A stretch of 64,000 nucleotides of DNA from Incurvaria masculella. Its lineage: Eukaryota > Arthropoda > Insecta > Lepidoptera > Incurvariidae. The DNA lies in NCBI GenBank assembly GCA_946894095.1, contig OX335665.1, positions 7,698,001 to 7,762,000 on the forward strand, written 5' to 3'. The position numbers and the translations under genes were made by a program. A model generated the notes under the pieces. It was given only the letters and a program-made list of their open reading frames with translations. It searched no databases and was not told where the DNA came from. How positions within the stretch are numbered: the stretch's first letter is position 1; each line of letters opens with the position of its first letter. Positions 62,571 through 64,000 of this stretch are shown one piece after another.

Positions 62571-64000
62571 CCAGAATTATTGTAGTTACAATTATAGTTA
62601 TTTTTGGAGTCGGCGTGAAACACATTTAATTGCAGATTCTTGCCGATTCTATAATTTTGCTGCATAGTTTCTAAATTTCATTCCCTTCCTTCAAATGTAC
62701 AATTTCTAACTAAATAAAGTATGGTAATGTCGTCTCAATGTAAAAAAGTACAAAATTGGGATGGACCACTGCAATAAAAGGAAGGTCCTGTCATGTCACC
62801 TGGATCCCATGTCGTGTGTCAGGCTTCAATCATTACGTTGATGTGATATTAACAATCCATGTCCAATTCTATAAAAAAAAGTCAATAACTTTTAAACTTG
62901 TTAAAGGAATACGGCATTCAGTTTGCGAACGGTACACAGCACAGAAACGCGTGAGCACAGCCCTAGAAATTCTGTAATCAGGATGATTTAGGTTGAATTG
63001 GACCGATGTACTGTGTCAGGCTATATTGAACCGTTTGTCAAAATTCTTTACCATTTCTATCGTGTTAAAGAAGAAGTTTATACAATTTTGATTTTATTTT
63101 TATTTTTTAGTAATTTGGGTAATATCTAAAGATATAAGAATGATTTTTCAATAGTCTGACAAACACCAGATAACTATTCGACAGATTTATTTACGCTTCT
63201 GCTTATCCATCCGATATAGTAAGTGCATATGTTATGTCCATAGAAGATATAATTCTCGGGCAATGACTATTCGTCTTTTGACAAACAAATTCAGTACTAT
63301 CGTCTGAGGATTGAAAAACCTTATTTTTTGCCAGTTGTTGTGGGTTTGTAGGTTTTCTCTGCTATTAAAGCAGAGAAAACCTACAACAACAAAGGAAATA
63401 TAGGAAATTTATAAAAAAATATGTATGAATGTGATATGAATGTATGCATAATCGACCATGACGCATGGACACATTAATTAAAGAAAGAGCCCAGTAAGAA
63501 GAACTACTTTAAGAATATACTGCAGTGCAGAACCCGAACCAACAATTTCACTACCTGCTGTATACCCATAATTTGGAATTCTCCTGCAGTCTCTCATCCT
63601 GTAATGAATGCCTCCTACTAACAGTGTTTAAGATTATACCTACATACATTTATTTAACGCTTCATCTGCGTTACGGATATTGACTGCAAAGATATGTTTG
63701 AATGTTCAATGTTGCTAGGTACTGGCTTAGTACAAAAAAGTAATTTTCTTAAGGGTTATCTAAATTTTTATCAAGAAAAATGCTGTCTAGAGAGTAAATT
63801 TTATTGCAATATTAATATAAGTGTCAAAAGCTACATAAGTACAATGAATGGTGGACTTGATGATTATTACAAAAATCCGGTAAAAACTTCAAAATGATGA
63901 TTTAATGATGCGATTGTCTGCAGTTTGGCCTTTGACTTCAGAGCGCCATCTTTTACATTCTCATTGCAAAAAAATAACCGTTTCGCCCTTGCGTGAACCA
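62571..64000. other. AT-rich terminal stretch
   Basis: Contains a SINE body fragment at 62775-62870 (ggaaggtcctgtcatgtcac) and a perfect 18-bp hairpin at 63346-63386 (ttgtaggttttctctgct / agcagagaaaacctacaa). Words at 63430-63560 (aaagagcccagtaagaagaa) recall 980-1040, so a repeat is shared there. No gene supported. Confidence 0.4.

Larger units (their letters stand above)
60866..62575. repeat. 851-bp tandem duplication containing 5S-headed SINEs
   Basis: 60866-61346 and 61717-62197 appear identical over the stretch I compared (gggaaggtcctggcatggca to taaaaaaaatttgcaa), and the SINE copies 61347-61716 and 62198-62567 are almost identical. Period 851 bp (ATG at 61347 and 62198). The older SINE at 60500-60865 is a few percent diverged, so the unit boundaries are a SINE-to-SINE exchange. 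Confidence 0.85.

Overview
The window is nuclear DNA from an insect, most probably a moth or butterfly (Lepidoptera). It has AT-rich introns, short GC-rich exons with GT-AG borders, and a dense mix of SINEs, LINE remnants, TTAA-flanked foldback elements and hAT/mariner elements of the kind seen in lepidopteran introns. The organism call is inference; no database was searched.

Main gene: I assembled one multi-exon gene on the minus strand, from an ATG at 35314 to the last exon seen at 5485. Its eleven coding exons join with consistent phase at every junction (142+112+139+85+93+115+145+102+117+138+120 nt = 436 codons). The product is the N-terminal and CP2 DNA-binding part of a TFCP2/LSF/gemini transcription factor. 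The C-terminal exons are not recognised and probably lie beyond base 1. Exon 7 exists as EIGHT tandem 205-bp copies (11768-13347). The exon is 145 nt, so only one copy can be used per transcript without a frameshift. A second GC-rich candidate first exon (31507-31709) is in phase with exon 3 and may be an alternative promoter.

Introns: intron 2 (18425-31873) holds foldback elements and a two-exon, transposase-derived reading frame on the opposite strand (23526-25191). That frame runs directly into a ~6-kb satellite (25204-31276, about 50 monomers of ~121-122 bp). The monomer is recognisably derived from the 5S-rRNA-like head of a SINE family that is also dispersed in the window. The same SINE body occurs elsewhere with a tRNA-like head. 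Other introns hold a 54-bp minisatellite, a strand-biased TG/CA array beside the exon 11 donor, and many SINE/LINE pieces.

Upstream of the gene start: a full-length non-LTR retrotransposon with both ORFs open sits about 200 bp 5' of the gem ATG, same strand (35522-41281), flanked by a perfect 17-bp target duplication. Further right are a hAT element with a perfect 8-bp duplication (43169-43944), a mariner-type DD41D element with 31-bp terminal repeats and one frameshift (44280-46282), parts of one or two unidentified minus-strand genes including a triplicated exon (48298-49280), another hAT element with a perfect 8-bp duplication (54891-55652), several MITEs, and an 851-bp tandem duplication built from SINEs (60.9-62.2 kb). 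Between these the DNA is mostly AT-rich and I see no supported genes.
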